A stretch of DNA of 11,903 nucleotides, from NCBI GenBank assembly GCA_003694425.1, contig RFJX01000127.1:1-11903 (forward strand). The letters are read 5' to 3'. Under the pieces are notes generated by a model. The model saw nothing but the letters and a program-made list of their open reading frames with translations, had not been told where the DNA came from and did no database searches. Source of the stretch: Gammaproteobacteria bacterium (GTDB taxonomy: Bacteria > Pseudomonadota > Gammaproteobacteria > J113). Position numbers and translations under genes: made by a program. Positions 1 to 7,309 of the stretch are shown one piece after another (positions within the stretch are counted from its first letter, which is position 1; the number at the start of each line of letters is the position of its first letter).

Positions 1-787
1 AACCACTTCGCGGGAGGGTGTACCGGCACCGGCAGAACCGGGGACACCGTCCCCTGCCGCCAGGCAGACTGGCCCCGTGGAGGGTTTTGCGGAACTGCTG
101 AGGGCGGATGGTCGCCAGGGCCGGGTGACTGATGGAGGCTCCGGAGGGAAGGGGTCACCGGCCGGGCCATCCCCGCTGCCCGTGCTCCGGGGCGGCGGAG
201 AGGGACCGGAGGGCGCCGCCGGTATGGCGTCGGCCCCGGACCCCAGGGGACAAACGCCCGCACACCTGGCCCAGACTCCCGCGCCGGCTAACTCCCCGCA
301 GCCGGTGGCGCACCCGCACGGCAGGCCCGAGTTCCATGTGTCTCAGTCGCCCCTCCAACCGGGGTGGGGTGAGGCGATGATGGCCCGCGTGAGCTGGCAG
401 GTCGCCGGTGGGGTGCAGGAGGCCCGGTTTCACATCCACCCGCCGGAGCTGGGCCCGGTGGACGTGAAGGTCAATGTCAGCAGGGAGCAGGCCTCGGTCC
501 AGTTTCTGGCCCATCATGTCGCGGTGCGCGACGCGCTGGAAGAGGCCCTGCCGAGATTGCGCGAGATGCTGGGCGCCAACGGTCTTCAGCTCGGCCAGGC
601 GAGCATCTCTCACCACGCGCCCCAGGATGGAGGCCGGGGGCACGGCGGGGCAGGCGCTGGCGGCGACGGATGGAGAGGTGAATCCTCCTGGGGGAGTGGG
701 GGTGAGGGTCTCCTGGAGGGAGAGGGGGTGCGCTCGGGAACCGTCCCCGTCCGCCTCCCTAGCGGCCTGGTGGACGCCTATGCCTGA
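1..787 (+). CDS. fliK: Flagellar hook-length control protein FliK, C-terminal part (5' end outside window)
   Basis: FliK is the secreted ruler that measures the flagellar hook and, through its C-terminal domain, contacts FlhB to switch export from hook to filament subunits. The reading frame is open from base 2 to the TGA at 785-787 with no convincing start, so the gene begins upstream; the GTG at 77 is only an internal candidate. The first 90 or so visible residues are rich in Pro, Gly and Ala, as in the low-complexity ruler region. From about base 365 to 620 lies the conserved C-terminal hook-length domain, with HPPELGPVDVKVNV, then a VAVRDALEEALPRLREML helix and GLQLGQASIS. A Gly-rich linker follows, and the protein ends GLVDAYA, a typical FliK end. 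The downstream genes are convergent, so fliK is probably the last gene of its flagellar operon. The family assignment is firm; full length is unknown. Confidence 0.9.
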   Translation, partial: TTSREGVPAPAEPGTPSPAARQTGPVEGFAELLRADGRQGRVTDGGSGGKGSPAGPSPLPVLRGGGEGPEGAAGMASAPDPRGQTPAHLAQTPAPANSPQPVAHPHGRPEFHVSQSPLQPGWGEAMMARVSWQVAGGVQEARFHIHPPELGPVDVKVNVSREQASVQFLAHHVAVRDALEEALPRLREMLGANGLQLGQASISHHAPQDGGRGHGGAGAGGDGWRGESSWGSGGEGLLEGEGVRSGTVPVRLPSGLVDAYA

Positions 788-884
788 GGCGGGTTGAACG
801 GGTTGCCGCCGGCGAGACCGCGGTCCGTCCACCCGGAGCAGACCGGCTGGCGGATCCCGGGGCCGGCAATGGCCCGCTGGCCTG

Positions 885-1244
885 TCACTGCATCAGGGTC
901 AGGACATTGCCGTCCGGATCCGCGATCTGGGTCATGGCGCCGCCCCAGGGCATCTCCTTGGGTTCCCCGGAGAAGGCGACCCCCTGGCCGCTGAGCCGCT
1001 CGTGGAGTTCAACGAGGTCTTCGTCCACCAGCACGCTCACCCCCAGGTACCTGCCGACCAGGTCCGAGTCGCCGGCCTCCGGAGGTCGTTCCAGCGCCAG
1101 CACGGCCCCGTCGGTCCTGAGCTGGGCCCAGCCGAATTCGTCGTCCCGGTAACTGATCTCCAGTCCGAGCAGGCCGTTGTAGAACTCCAGGGCGCGCTCC
1201 AGATCGGAGACGAAGATCCGGACATAGGCGACTTGCATCTTCAT
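885..1244 (-). CDS. VOC-superfamily (glyoxalase/bleomycin-resistance fold) protein
   Basis: A 119-residue single-domain protein of the vicinal oxygen chelate superfamily. It shows the paired beta-alpha-beta-beta-beta layout: VAYVRIFVSDLERALEFY opens the first half, YLGVSVLVDEDLVELHERL the second, and ADPDGNVLTLMQ is the usual closing strand. The usual Glu metal ligand in the last strand (DPDGNxxEL) is Thr here, and the first strand has no His at the expected place, so it may not bind a catalytic metal. That makes a ligand-binding or resistance-type role as likely as a lyase, and the substrate cannot be told. I start it at the ATG at 1244 (MKMQVAYV) rather than the longer frame to 1454, because the extra part is Arg-rich out-of-frame sequence overlapping the upstream gene. 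The Shine-Dalgarno is weak. It lies 19 bases after the secreted-protein gene and is probably cotranscribed with it. Confidence 0.8.
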   Translation of the reverse strand: MKMQVAYVRIFVSDLERALEFYNGLLGLEISYRDDEFGWAQLRTDGAVLALERPPEAGDSDLVGRYLGVSVLVDEDLVELHERLSGQGVAFSGEPKEMPWGGAMTQIADPDGNVLTLMQ

Positions 1245-1263
1245 GTTCTGGAATACCAGGTTG

Positions 1264-1536
1264 TCAGGGGCAGCGGACCCTGGCGCTGTAACCGGGGTCC
1301 ATCTGGTCCATCGGGTCCGGATCCTTGATCTCGAGGCAGTAGGGCTCACCCGAGATGGGGGTGACCCGCACCACCTTGCGCCCGCCGGGGCGCACGGCGA
1401 TGACCTCCACCTGTTCCTTCTTCGGTCCGATCTCGACCGGCGGGGGCTCCTCATCCGTTGCCGTCCCGGCCGCCATGGCGGTGGCAGGCAGCAGGATCGA
1501 GACGAGAAGGACAGGGAGGAGGAGGGGTCTGTTCAT
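1264..1536 (-). CDS. Small secreted (periplasmic) protein of unknown function
   Basis: A 90-residue protein that I do not recognise. The N-terminus, MNRPLLLPVLLVSILLPATA, is a clear Sec signal peptide; an A-M-A site at residues 20-22 suggests signal peptidase I cleavage before residue 23. There is no lipobox Cys. The mature part starts with an acidic, Pro-rich stretch (DEEPPPVEIGPKKEQ), followed by a short beta-rich segment (VEVIAVRPGGRKVVRVTPI) and EPYCLEIKDPDPMDQMDPGY. It has two Cys, 67 and 89, which could form a disulfide in the periplasm. The ATG at 1536 is chosen because it begins directly at the signal peptide; the frame is open to an ATG at 1590, which would add 18 residues that do not look like a leader. 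A good promoter ends seven bases before this ATG and there is no Shine-Dalgarno, so the mRNA may be leaderless. The VOC gene follows after 19 bases. Confidence 0.65.
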   Translation of the reverse strand: MNRPLLLPVLLVSILLPATAMAAGTATDEEPPPVEIGPKKEQVEVIAVRPGGRKVVRVTPISGEPYCLEIKDPDPMDQMDPGYSARVRCP

Positions 1537-1543
1537 GTTGCCG

Positions 1544-1572
1544 ATCATAGGGGCGAGGGAGGGCGGAGGCAA
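1544..1572 (-). promoter_or_regulatory. Sigma-70-type promoter for the secreted-protein/VOC pair
   Basis: On the minus strand, TTGCCT (1572-1567) is followed by a 17-base spacer and TATGAT (1549-1544). The -10 matches consensus at five of six positions and the -35 at four of six. Seven bases (CGGCAAC) separate the -10 from the ATG at 1536, so transcription would be expected to begin at or one base before the start codon. This is inferred from sequence only. Confidence 0.5.
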
Positions 1573-1687
1573 CCAGCGCCGGTTCGTCATCGAGTCTCGC
1601 GGTATCGCCAGGAAAGGCCGTCAGGATGGCCGTGTCGCGAGCTTCCGGATTGCGGGATCCCTGGCCGGCGTCATGGCCTCCCGCCTG

Positions 1688-2599
1688 TCAGAATTCGTGC
1701 ATCCGCTGCATGTCTCCCCCGGCCGCCCGTGCCTCGCGCAATGCCTCTTCCGCCTCGGCCAGGGCCGATGCGGGGTCGGTCAGCGGGGTGGGGATCCCGG
1801 TGCTGATCCCGATGGAGAGGGTGATCCGCGCAGGCTCGATCTCGCGCACTGCATTGGCCGCATTCTGCGCCACGTGCATGGCCTGGGAGGGCGTGAGGCC
1901 GAGTGAAAGGGCGGCGTAGCGCCCCCCTCCCTCATGCAGCAGGCTGTCCGAGGCCCGGCGGAACTGCCCGCTCAGAATCTCCGCCGCACGGGCCGGCAGG
2001 GAAGCTCGGACCTCCTCGACCTCGCGCCCGCCGGGAGCGAGTCCATCGAGGCACATCAGATAGATGGTGAGCGGCTTGATGTCGCGCATCGCCTCTCTCC
2101 AGCGAAGCTCGAGCAGCCCGATGAGGCGGCTCCGGGACGGGATGCCGCCCGGATCCCCACCGCCCCCGGTTTCATGCGGCTTCTGCAACGAGGCGGGTTC
2201 CAGCAGTTCCGATACGTCCCTCAGGATGCAGATCGAGGAGGCGGGCGCGCCCTTCCTCTCCCCCACCGTCCGCAGGCCGAGTTCACCCCAGTAGGGGGTG
2301 CCATCACGCCGTTCGCAGCGCAACAGCAGCCTTGACTGTGCCGGTCCGGCCGGCGGCTGGAGCAGCCATCGGTCCAGCTCGTCCGGCCGCCCTGAAAGGC
2401 CGCCCTGGATGAAGGAGGGGTGCCGCCCCACTGCCTCGGTGGCCGGATGGCCGGTGAGGCGGGTGAAGGCCCGGTTGACCCGGAGGATGGTGTGTCCGGC
2501 CCCGGAGCTTCCGATCAGGATGGCCGCCTCCCCAAGCCATTCCAGGGTCTCGAGCAGGCGTTCCGGGACCGGTCCCTCTGGTATGCTTTCAGACTTCAC
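1688..2599 (-). CDS. PAS domain plus degenerate GGDEF domain; probable c-di-GMP receptor
   Basis: A soluble 303-residue protein with no transmembrane segment. Residues about 15-132 form a PAS domain of the LOV-like type (NRAFTRLTGHPATEAVGRHP, then DGTPYWGELGLRTV), but the photoactive GxNCRFLQ motif reads GRHPSFIQ, with no Cys for a flavin adduct. After a Gly-rich linker (about 140-155), residues about 157-300 form a GGDEF fold, ending in SIGISTGIP and a last helix (ALAEAEEALREARAAGGD). The signature is G224-G-G-R-Y228, so the catalytic Asp/Glu and aromatic are replaced; the first metal-binding Asp appears to be Cys183 and the ND...GH...GD substrate helix is absent. Cyclase activity is therefore unlikely. 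R215-A-S-D218 lies five residues before the signature, the exact I-site spacing, so c-di-GMP binding is plausible. The start is GTG at 2599, the first possible start after the promoter-like -10. Fold assignment is firm; function is inferred. Confidence 0.85.
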   Translation of the reverse strand: MKSESIPEGPVPERLLETLEWLGEAAILIGSSGAGHTILRVNRAFTRLTGHPATEAVGRHPSFIQGGLSGRPDELDRWLLQPPAGPAQSRLLLRCERRDGTPYWGELGLRTVGERKGAPASSICILRDVSELLEPASLQKPHETGGGGDPGGIPSRSRLIGLLELRWREAMRDIKPLTIYLMCLDGLAPGGREVEEVRASLPARAAEILSGQFRRASDSLLHEGGGRYAALSLGLTPSQAMHVAQNAANAVREIEPARITLSIGISTGIPTPLTDPASALAEAEEALREARAAGGDMQRMHEF

Positions 2600-2606
2600 C
2601 TGCGAA

Positions 2607-2612
2607 AGTATA
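2607..2612 (-). promoter_or_regulatory. Candidate -10 element (TATACT) of the PAS-GGDEF gene
   Basis: TATACT on the minus strand ends seven bases (TTCGCAG) before the GTG start at 2599, with no Shine-Dalgarno between. No good -35 is found at 16-18 bases; the nearest candidate is the poor AGTCAA. If used, it would give a leaderless mRNA, as for the gene at 1536. Confidence 0.35.
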
Positions 2613-2670
2613 GGCCAGTTGCGGGAACCTTGACTCTCCCGCGCCGGTCACACGGACACAAAAAACAACC

Positions 2671-2676
2671 AGGAGA
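2671..2676 (+). promoter_or_regulatory. Shine-Dalgarno AGGAGA that fixes the TTG start of the M16 protease
   Basis: AGGAGA at 2671-2676 lies seven bases before TTG at 2684, the codon that begins the signal peptide in the correct frame. The frame is open back to 2420, but that part is antisense to the PAS-GGDEF gene and has no comparable site. A TTGACT at 2630-2635 could be a -35, but I see no matching -10. Confidence 0.7.
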
Positions 2677-2683
2677 CCCTCCC

Positions 2684-5647
2684 TTGCCCCTGCCCGCATT
2701 TGCAATCCTGTTCCTGATCCTCTTCCCGCTCTCGACCCCCGCCGCCTTGCGGACCACCAGCGACGGGAACGGCCCGGTCACGCCCACGGTCACCGATGCA
2801 ATCATCAAGAGCCCCAACGATGACAGGGCATACCGCGCACTCCTGCTGGACAACGGGCTGAAGGTGATGCTGGTGAGCGACCCGGACGCCCGCAAGGCCG
2901 CTGCCGCCCTCGACGTCCACACCGGTTCCGCCGCCGATCCCGACGATCGCCCGGGACTGGCCCATTTCCTCGAGCACATGCTCTTCCTGGGCACCGCCAG
3001 ATATCCCGAGGCGGGTGCCTATCAGGCCTTCATCAGCCAGCACGGCGGCGATCACAACGCCTGGACCGCGGGTGTGCACACCAACTACTTCTTCGACATC
3101 GACAGCGCCTGGCTGGAACCGGCCCTGGACCGCTTCAGCCGTTTCTTCATCGATCCACTGTTCAACGAGGCCTACGTCGAGCGGGAGAAGAACGCGGTCC
3201 ATTCGGAATACATGGCCAAGCTGAAGGACGATTACCGGCGCATCTACGCCGCCATCCAGCAGGCCTACAATCCCCGCAGTCCCTACAGCCGTTTCAGCGT
3301 GGGCAATCTCGAGACCCTGGCCGATCGTCCCGGAGATCCCGTGCGGGAAGACCTGATCCGGTTCTACGAGCGCAACTATTCGGCCGACCGCATGGCCCTG
3401 GTCATCGTGGGGCCCCAGGGGCTGGACGAACTGGAGCAGTGGGCACGGCGCTATTTCAGCGAGGTGCCCCGCCGGCAGACCGACCCCCTGCCGCTGGACC
3501 AGCCACTGTTCGCCCCCGGCAGCCTGCCACGGCGGCTCCTTGCGCAGCCGTTGCAGGATACGCGCTCCCTGCAACTCGTCTTCGAACTTCCGTCGGCCCG
3601 GCCCTGGTATCACAGCAAGCCGCTCTACCTGCTGGCCAATCTCCTCGGGCACGAGGGGAGCGGCAGCCTCCTCTCCATCCTCCGCAAGCGTGGATGGGTC
3701 AATGAACTGAGCGCCGGATCGGAGTCCGACGACGGTCACCGGAGCCTGTTCGCCCTGCGCCTGCAGCTCACGGAGGACGGGCTCCTGCACACGGACGAGA
3801 TCACCGCCCAGGTCTTCCGCTACGTGGATCGCCTGCGGCAACAGGGGCTGGAGCGCTGGCGCTTCGAGGAGGAACACCGGCTCAGTGAGGTCAACTTCCG
3901 CTATCTGCGCAAGGAGGCGCCACTGGATTACGCCTCCTCCCTGGCCAACGACCTGCAGTATTACCCGCCGCAGGAGCTCCTGCGCGCGCGGATGGTCATC
4001 GACCGCTATCAGCCCGAGGTCCTGCAGCGCTTCCTCGCGCAGATGACCCCGGATCGGGTCCTGCAGGTCGTGGTTGCGCCGGGCCTGGCCACCTCCATGC
4101 GGGAGCGCTGGTACGGCACCCCCTACGCCCTCTACACCCCAGGGCCGGCCTCCCGCGCCCTGTGGCGGGAGGGAGCAGCCGACCCGGCACTGGCGCTGCC
4201 GGCGCCCAATCCCTACGTGCCGGAGCATCTGCACCTGAAGCCGGTCGCAGTTATGGCCTCCCGCCCCCTGCCCCTGTTGCGGGAAAACGGCGCACAACTC
4301 TGGCACCGGCAGGACCCCGGCTTCCGTATCCCGGAGGCCGATTTCTACTTCTCCATCCGCTCTCCGCTGGCCAACGACAACCCCCGGGATGCGGTACTGA
4401 CGGAGCTGTTCGTGCGCATGGTGGAGGACGTGGTCAACGAGGCGCTCTATCCGGCCCGGCTGGCGGGGCTGGACTACGATCTCCACCGTCACATCCGCGG
4501 GATCTCGGTCCGCATCAGTGGCTACGACGAAAAGCAGCCGCTGTTGCTGCGACACCTGCTGCAGGGCCTCTTCAGCCCGTCCCTGGACGCGGAGCGCTTC
4601 CGCCTGATCCGCAACCGGCTGGAGCGGGAACTGCGCAACCAGCGCCGCCAGTGGCCCGTCCGTCAGACCTATGCGCGGCTCTCGAGTCTGCTGATCGACC
4701 CCTACTGGAGCCATGACCAGCAGCTCGAGGTGTTGCATCAGGGGATCGCGCTGGAGGATCTGAAGGCCTTCATCCCGAGACTCTTCTCACGCGTTGAACT
4801 GGTCGCGCTGGCCAACGGCAATCTCGATCAGGAGGAGGCGCTCTCGCTGCTCGGGGAGGTGCGCCGGACACTGCCGGAAGGAACCGGGGCCGAGACGGTG
4901 CCGCCGGGCATGGTGGTGAAGCTCCCCCCGGGTGGGCGGTATCTGCGCGGCCTGGAGGTCGATCACCCCGATGCAGCCGTGACCCTCTACTATCAGGGCC
5001 CGGAGAAGAGCCTCGATGAGCTGGCGCGCAGTGCCCTCATGGCACAGATCCTCTCGGCCCCCTTCTACGAGCAGATCCGCACCGAACAGCAGCTCGGCTA
5101 CATCGTCCACAGCGCCAGCCTGCCGCTGCTGGACGTGCCGGGGATGGTGTTCATGGTCCAGTCTCCGGTCGCCGGCCCCGCCGGGCTGCTCGGGAACATC
5201 GAGCGTTTCCTGCAGGACTTCCGCGGCAGGCTGGCCTCGTTGCAGCCGGAGGTCTTCGAGCGCCACCGTCAGGGGCTGCTCACCCGTCTGCTGGTGCCGG
5301 CCAAGACCCTCCGCGAGCGCAGTGAGCGCTACTGGCGCGACCTGGACAGGGAGAACACCGCCTTCGATACCCGTGAGCGTCTGGCCGATCGGGTCCGCGC
5401 CCTGACCAGGGCAGAGGTCCTCCAGCTCTATGACGGGATGCTGCTGGCCCGGAGCGCACGCCGCCTCATGGTCTATACCGGCGGCAGCCGCCACGGGGGG
5501 GAGCGGCTGCCGGAGGGCGCCGGGCAGGAGATCCGCGACGAGGCAGCCTTCAAGCGCTCCCTGCCCCGCCATGCCGGCGGACTCGGCGAGCTGCTGCCAG
5601 AGCCGTATAATCTTCCCCTCTCGCGAAACCGGGAGCCACGGCCATGA
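2684..5647 (+). CDS. ptrA: Periplasmic M16A zinc metalloprotease, protease III (pitrilysin) family
   Basis: A 987-residue protein, close in length to E. coli protease III (about 960). This family encloses short peptides in a two-half chamber and degrades them in the periplasm. Starting at TTG 2684, residues 1-20 are a signal peptide (hydrophobic [16 protein letters not shown]). The inverted zinc motif HFLEH is at 94-98 (ligands H94 and H98, catalytic base E97), and the third ligand is E175 in [11 protein letters not shown]. Further family blocks are GGDHNAWT near 121-128, [34 protein letters not shown] in the inactive half, and near the C-terminus the [14 protein letters not shown] segment, which carries the Arg/Tyr pair used in substrate binding. 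All four M16 repeats appear complete and no frameshift is seen. The stop overlaps the ttcA start as ATGA, so the two genes are probably cotranscribed. The symbol is by family resemblance; the natural substrate is unknown. Confidence 0.92.
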   Translation: MPLPAFAILFLILFPLSTPAALRTTSDGNGPVTPTVTDAIIKSPNDDRAYRALLLDNGLKVMLVSDPDARKAAAALDVHTGSAADPDDRPGLAHFLEHMLFLGTARYPEAGAYQAFISQHGGDHNAWTAGVHTNYFFDIDSAWLEPALDRFSRFFIDPLFNEAYVEREKNAVHSEYMAKLKDDYRRIYAAIQQAYNPRSPYSRFSVGNLETLADRPGDPVREDLIRFYERNYSADRMALVIVGPQGLDELEQWARRYFSEVPRRQTDPLPLDQPLFAPGSLPRRLLAQPLQDTRSLQLVFELPSARPWYHSKPLYLLANLLGHEGSGSLLSILRKRGWVNELSAGSESDDGHRSLFALRLQLTEDGLLHTDEITAQVFRYVDRLRQQGLERWRFEEEHRLSEVNFRYLRKEAPLDYASSLANDLQYYPPQELLRARMVIDRYQPEVLQRFLAQMTPDRVLQVVVAPGLATSMRERWYGTPYALYTPGPASRALWREGAADPALALPAPNPYVPEHLHLKPVAVMASRPLPLLRENGAQLWHRQDPGFRIPEADFYFSIRSPLANDNPRDAVLTELFVRMVEDVVNEALYPARLAGLDYDLHRHIRGISVRISGYDEKQPLLLRHLLQGLFSPSLDAERFRLIRNRLERELRNQRRQWPVRQTYARLSSLLIDPYWSHDQQLEVLHQGIALEDLKAFIPRLFSRVELVALANGNLDQEEALSLLGEVRRTLPEGTGAETVPPGMVVKLPPGGRYLRGLEVDHPDAAVTLYYQGPEKSLDELARSALMAQILSAPFYEQIRTEQQLGYIVHSASLPLLDVPGMVFMVQSPVAGPAGLLGNIERFLQDFRGRLASLQPEVFERHRQGLLTRLLVPAKTLRERSERYWRDLDRENTAFDTRERLADRVRALTRAEVLQLYDGMLLARSARRLMVYTGGSRHGGERLPEGAGQEIRDEAAFKRSLPRHAGGLGELLPEPYNLPLSRNREPRP
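5606..5611 (+). promoter_or_regulatory. Perfect -10 hexamer TATAAT inside the 3' end of the M16 gene
   Basis: TATAAT lies 32 bases before the ttcA ATG at 5644, in strongly GC-rich DNA. No recognisable -35 sits 16-19 bases upstream and there is no TG extension, so it is at best a weak internal promoter for ttcA. A Shine-Dalgarno GGGAG (5631-5635) follows, eight bases before the ATG. Confidence 0.25.
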
Positions 5648-6537
5648 CCCATCGGGGAAGCGTCACCTTCAATCGCCTGCAGAAGCGGCTGCGCCGCGAG
5701 GTCGGCCGTGCCATCGAGGACTACGCCATGATCCGGGAGGGGGATCGGATCATGGTCTGCCTCTCGGGCGGCAAGGACTCCTACACCCTGCTGGAGATCC
5801 TGCGCGCCCTGCAGCGCAGCGCCCCGGTCCGTTTCGAGCTGGCGGCAGTGAACCTGGACCAGAAACAGCCCGGTTTCCCTGCCGATGTCCTGCCGGCCTA
5901 TCTGGAATCCATCGGGGTCGAGTATCACATCCTGGAGCGCGACACCTACAGCCTGGTGCGCGAGCGGATCCCGGAGGGCAAGACGATGTGCAGCCTCTGT
6001 TCCCGCCTGCGGCGGGGGATCCTGTACGGCTTTGCCGAGGAGCGGGGCTTCACCAAGATCGCCCTCGGCCATCATCGCGACGACATCATCGAGACCCTGT
6101 TCCTCAATCTGTTCCACGGCGGCCGGCTCAAGGCGATGCCTCCCAAGCTGCGCTCGGACGATGGCAGGCACATCGTCATCCGGCCGCTGGCCTACTGCCG
6201 GGAGAAGGACATCGCCGCCTATGCCGAGGCGATGGAGTTTCCCATCATCCCCTGCAATCTCTGCGGTTCGCAGGAGGGGCTTCAGCGGCAGGTGATCAAG
6301 GAGATGCTGCAGGGCTGGGAGCGGGCGCACCCCGGCCGGCTGGATCGCATCTTCGCCGCGCTGGGGAACGTCGCTCCCTCCCATCTGCTGGACCGGGAGC
6401 TGTTCGATTTCGCCGCTCTGGAGGGTGACGGATGCGTGCCGGCTCCTTCCTGGTTCAAGGACCGCAGCCCGCAGAAGGAGGGAGAGGAGGGGATCCGGAT
6501 CAGCCCGGTGCCGGCGGTCATCGGCCAGCGGGGCTGA
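5644..6537 (+). CDS. ttcA: tRNA 2-thiocytidine(32) synthetase TtcA
   Basis: TtcA uses ATP and a labile Fe-S cluster to convert C32 of certain tRNAs to 2-thiocytidine in the anticodon loop, in the cytoplasm. The 297-residue protein has the PP-loop SGGKDS at 41-46, the CxxC pair C116/C119 ([11 protein letters not shown]) and C204/C207 ([10 protein letters not shown]), which supply the cluster ligands in the family. The blocks [37 protein letters not shown] and [10 protein letters not shown] are near-diagnostic of TtcA as opposed to TilS or CTU-type enzymes. The ATG at 5644 is fixed by GGGAG eight bases upstream and by homology. It overlaps the M16 stop by four bases, suggesting translational coupling. 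Its last 20 bases overlap the convergent parA gene. All key residues are present. Confidence 0.96.
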   Translation: MTHRGSVTFNRLQKRLRREVGRAIEDYAMIREGDRIMVCLSGGKDSYTLLEILRALQRSAPVRFELAAVNLDQKQPGFPADVLPAYLESIGVEYHILERDTYSLVRERIPEGKTMCSLCSRLRRGILYGFAEERGFTKIALGHHRDDIIETLFLNLFHGGRLKAMPPKLRSDDGRHIVIRPLAYCREKDIAAYAEAMEFPIIPCNLCGSQEGLQRQVIKEMLQGWERAHPGRLDRIFAALGNVAPSHLLDRELFDFAALEGDGCVPAPSWFKDRSPQKEGEEGIRISPVPAVIGQRG

Positions 6538-7309
6538 TGGTCCCCTGACCCCGCTCCAGCTCCCTGAACAGCGCGTGATATTCCTGCGTCACCTTGTGAC
6601 GGGGCAGCAGCCAGGGCAGCGGGGTGGCCTGCGAGTGGGACTCCCGGACCTTCACGCTGGAGGAGATCCGGGTGTCGAGAACCGGGTGGCCCTCCTCCAG
6701 CAGTTCCTGGATGAGCTGCTGCGGCAGGCGGGCGCGCGCCTGGAACTGATTGACGACGATGCCCTCGACCTCGAGCGCGGGGTTGTGATCGGCCTTCAGC
6801 TCCCGCACGGTGTCGATCAGCGAGTAGAGGGCCTGGCGGGAAAAATCGTCGCAATCGAAGGGGATCAGGCAGCGATCCGCGGCTATCAGGGCGGAACGGG
6901 TATAGAAATTGAGGGCCGGCGGGGTATCTATCCAGACCTGATCGAATCCCTCGAGCCCCTCGAGGGCCTCCCGCAGCTTGTAGATCTTGTAGCGCGACTC
7001 GAGCTTGCCCTCCAGCTCTTCCAGCCTTGCAGATGCCGGCATCAGACAGAGGTTCTCGAAGCGGGTGGGGTGGATGTATTCCCCGGTATCCTTCGGAAAG
7101 AGGGTGAGGCTCAGGGTCTGTTCGAAGAAGTCCCCCACCGTGGAACTGAAATCCTCACCGCCACTCAGGTAGCGCGTGGCGTTGCCCTGGACATCCAGGT
7201 CGATTACCAGGGTACGGTGCCCTTCCCGGGCACTGACCGCGGCCAGGTTGCAGGTGATGGTCGATTTGCCGACCCCGCCCTTCTGGTTGAACACGACTCT
7301 GCGGATCAT
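6518..7309 (-). CDS. Stand-alone ParA/MinD-type ATPase
   Basis: A 263-residue cytoplasmic ATPase of the ParA family, whose members dimerise on ATP and position plasmids, chromosomes or protein clusters. The deviant Walker A motif KGGVGKST is at 10-17, with signature Lys10 and Lys15. The Walker A' region reads [11 protein letters not shown] at 35-45, where the family usually has DxDPQ, and Walker B is VWIDTPPAL around 125-133. The N-terminus lacks the helix-turn-helix extension of plasmid P1-type ParA, so this is the small chromosomal type. No parB, parS-like repeat or origin gene is next to it, so its cargo is unknown; the soj-type partner may lie elsewhere. The ATG at 7309 has a Shine-Dalgarno (GAGGG) just upstream. 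It is divergent from trmH and convergent with ttcA, overlapping by 20 bases. Confidence 0.9.
   Translation of the reverse strand: MIRRVVFNQKGGVGKSTITCNLAAVSAREGHRTLVIDLDVQGNATRYLSGGEDFSSTVGDFFEQTLSLTLFPKDTGEYIHPTRFENLCLMPASARLEELEGKLESRYKIYKLREALEGLEGFDQVWIDTPPALNFYTRSALIAADRCLIPFDCDDFSRQALYSLIDTVRELKADHNPALEVEGIVVNQFQARARLPQQLIQELLEEGHPVLDTRISSSVKVRESHSQATPLPWLLPRHKVTQEYHALFRELERGQGTISPAGR

Noticed and set aside
788..884. Possible terminator between fliK and the VOC gene (short GGCGG/CCGCC stem at 788-810; palindrome GACCGCGGTC at 815-824)
   Set aside because: The stems are short, not followed by T-runs, and of a kind expected by chance in GC-rich DNA.
1245..1454. N-terminal extension of the VOC protein to 1454
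   Set aside because: The extra residues are Arg/Ser-rich and overlap the secreted-protein gene in another frame; the VOC fold starts at MKMQ.
1688..2599. Active diguanylate cyclase
   Set aside because: The signature is GGGRY and the metal-binding Asp appears to be lost, so catalysis is not expected.
2420..2683. Upstream extension of the M16 frame to 2420
   Set aside because: It is antisense to the PAS-GGDEF gene, has no family similarity, and would bury the signal peptide. The TTG at 2684 has a well-placed AGGAGA.
2648..4738. Long open frame (696 codons) on the minus strand, antisense to the M16 protease gene
   Set aside because: It mirrors a well-supported gene. In high-GC DNA the antisense frame often stays open, and its translation is low-complexity (Gln, Gly, Val, Arg-rich) with no recognisable domain.
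6518..7309. Plasmid partition locus or integrated plasmid
   Set aside because: There is no parB, replication gene or iterons, and the surrounding genes are chromosomal housekeeping genes of similar composition.
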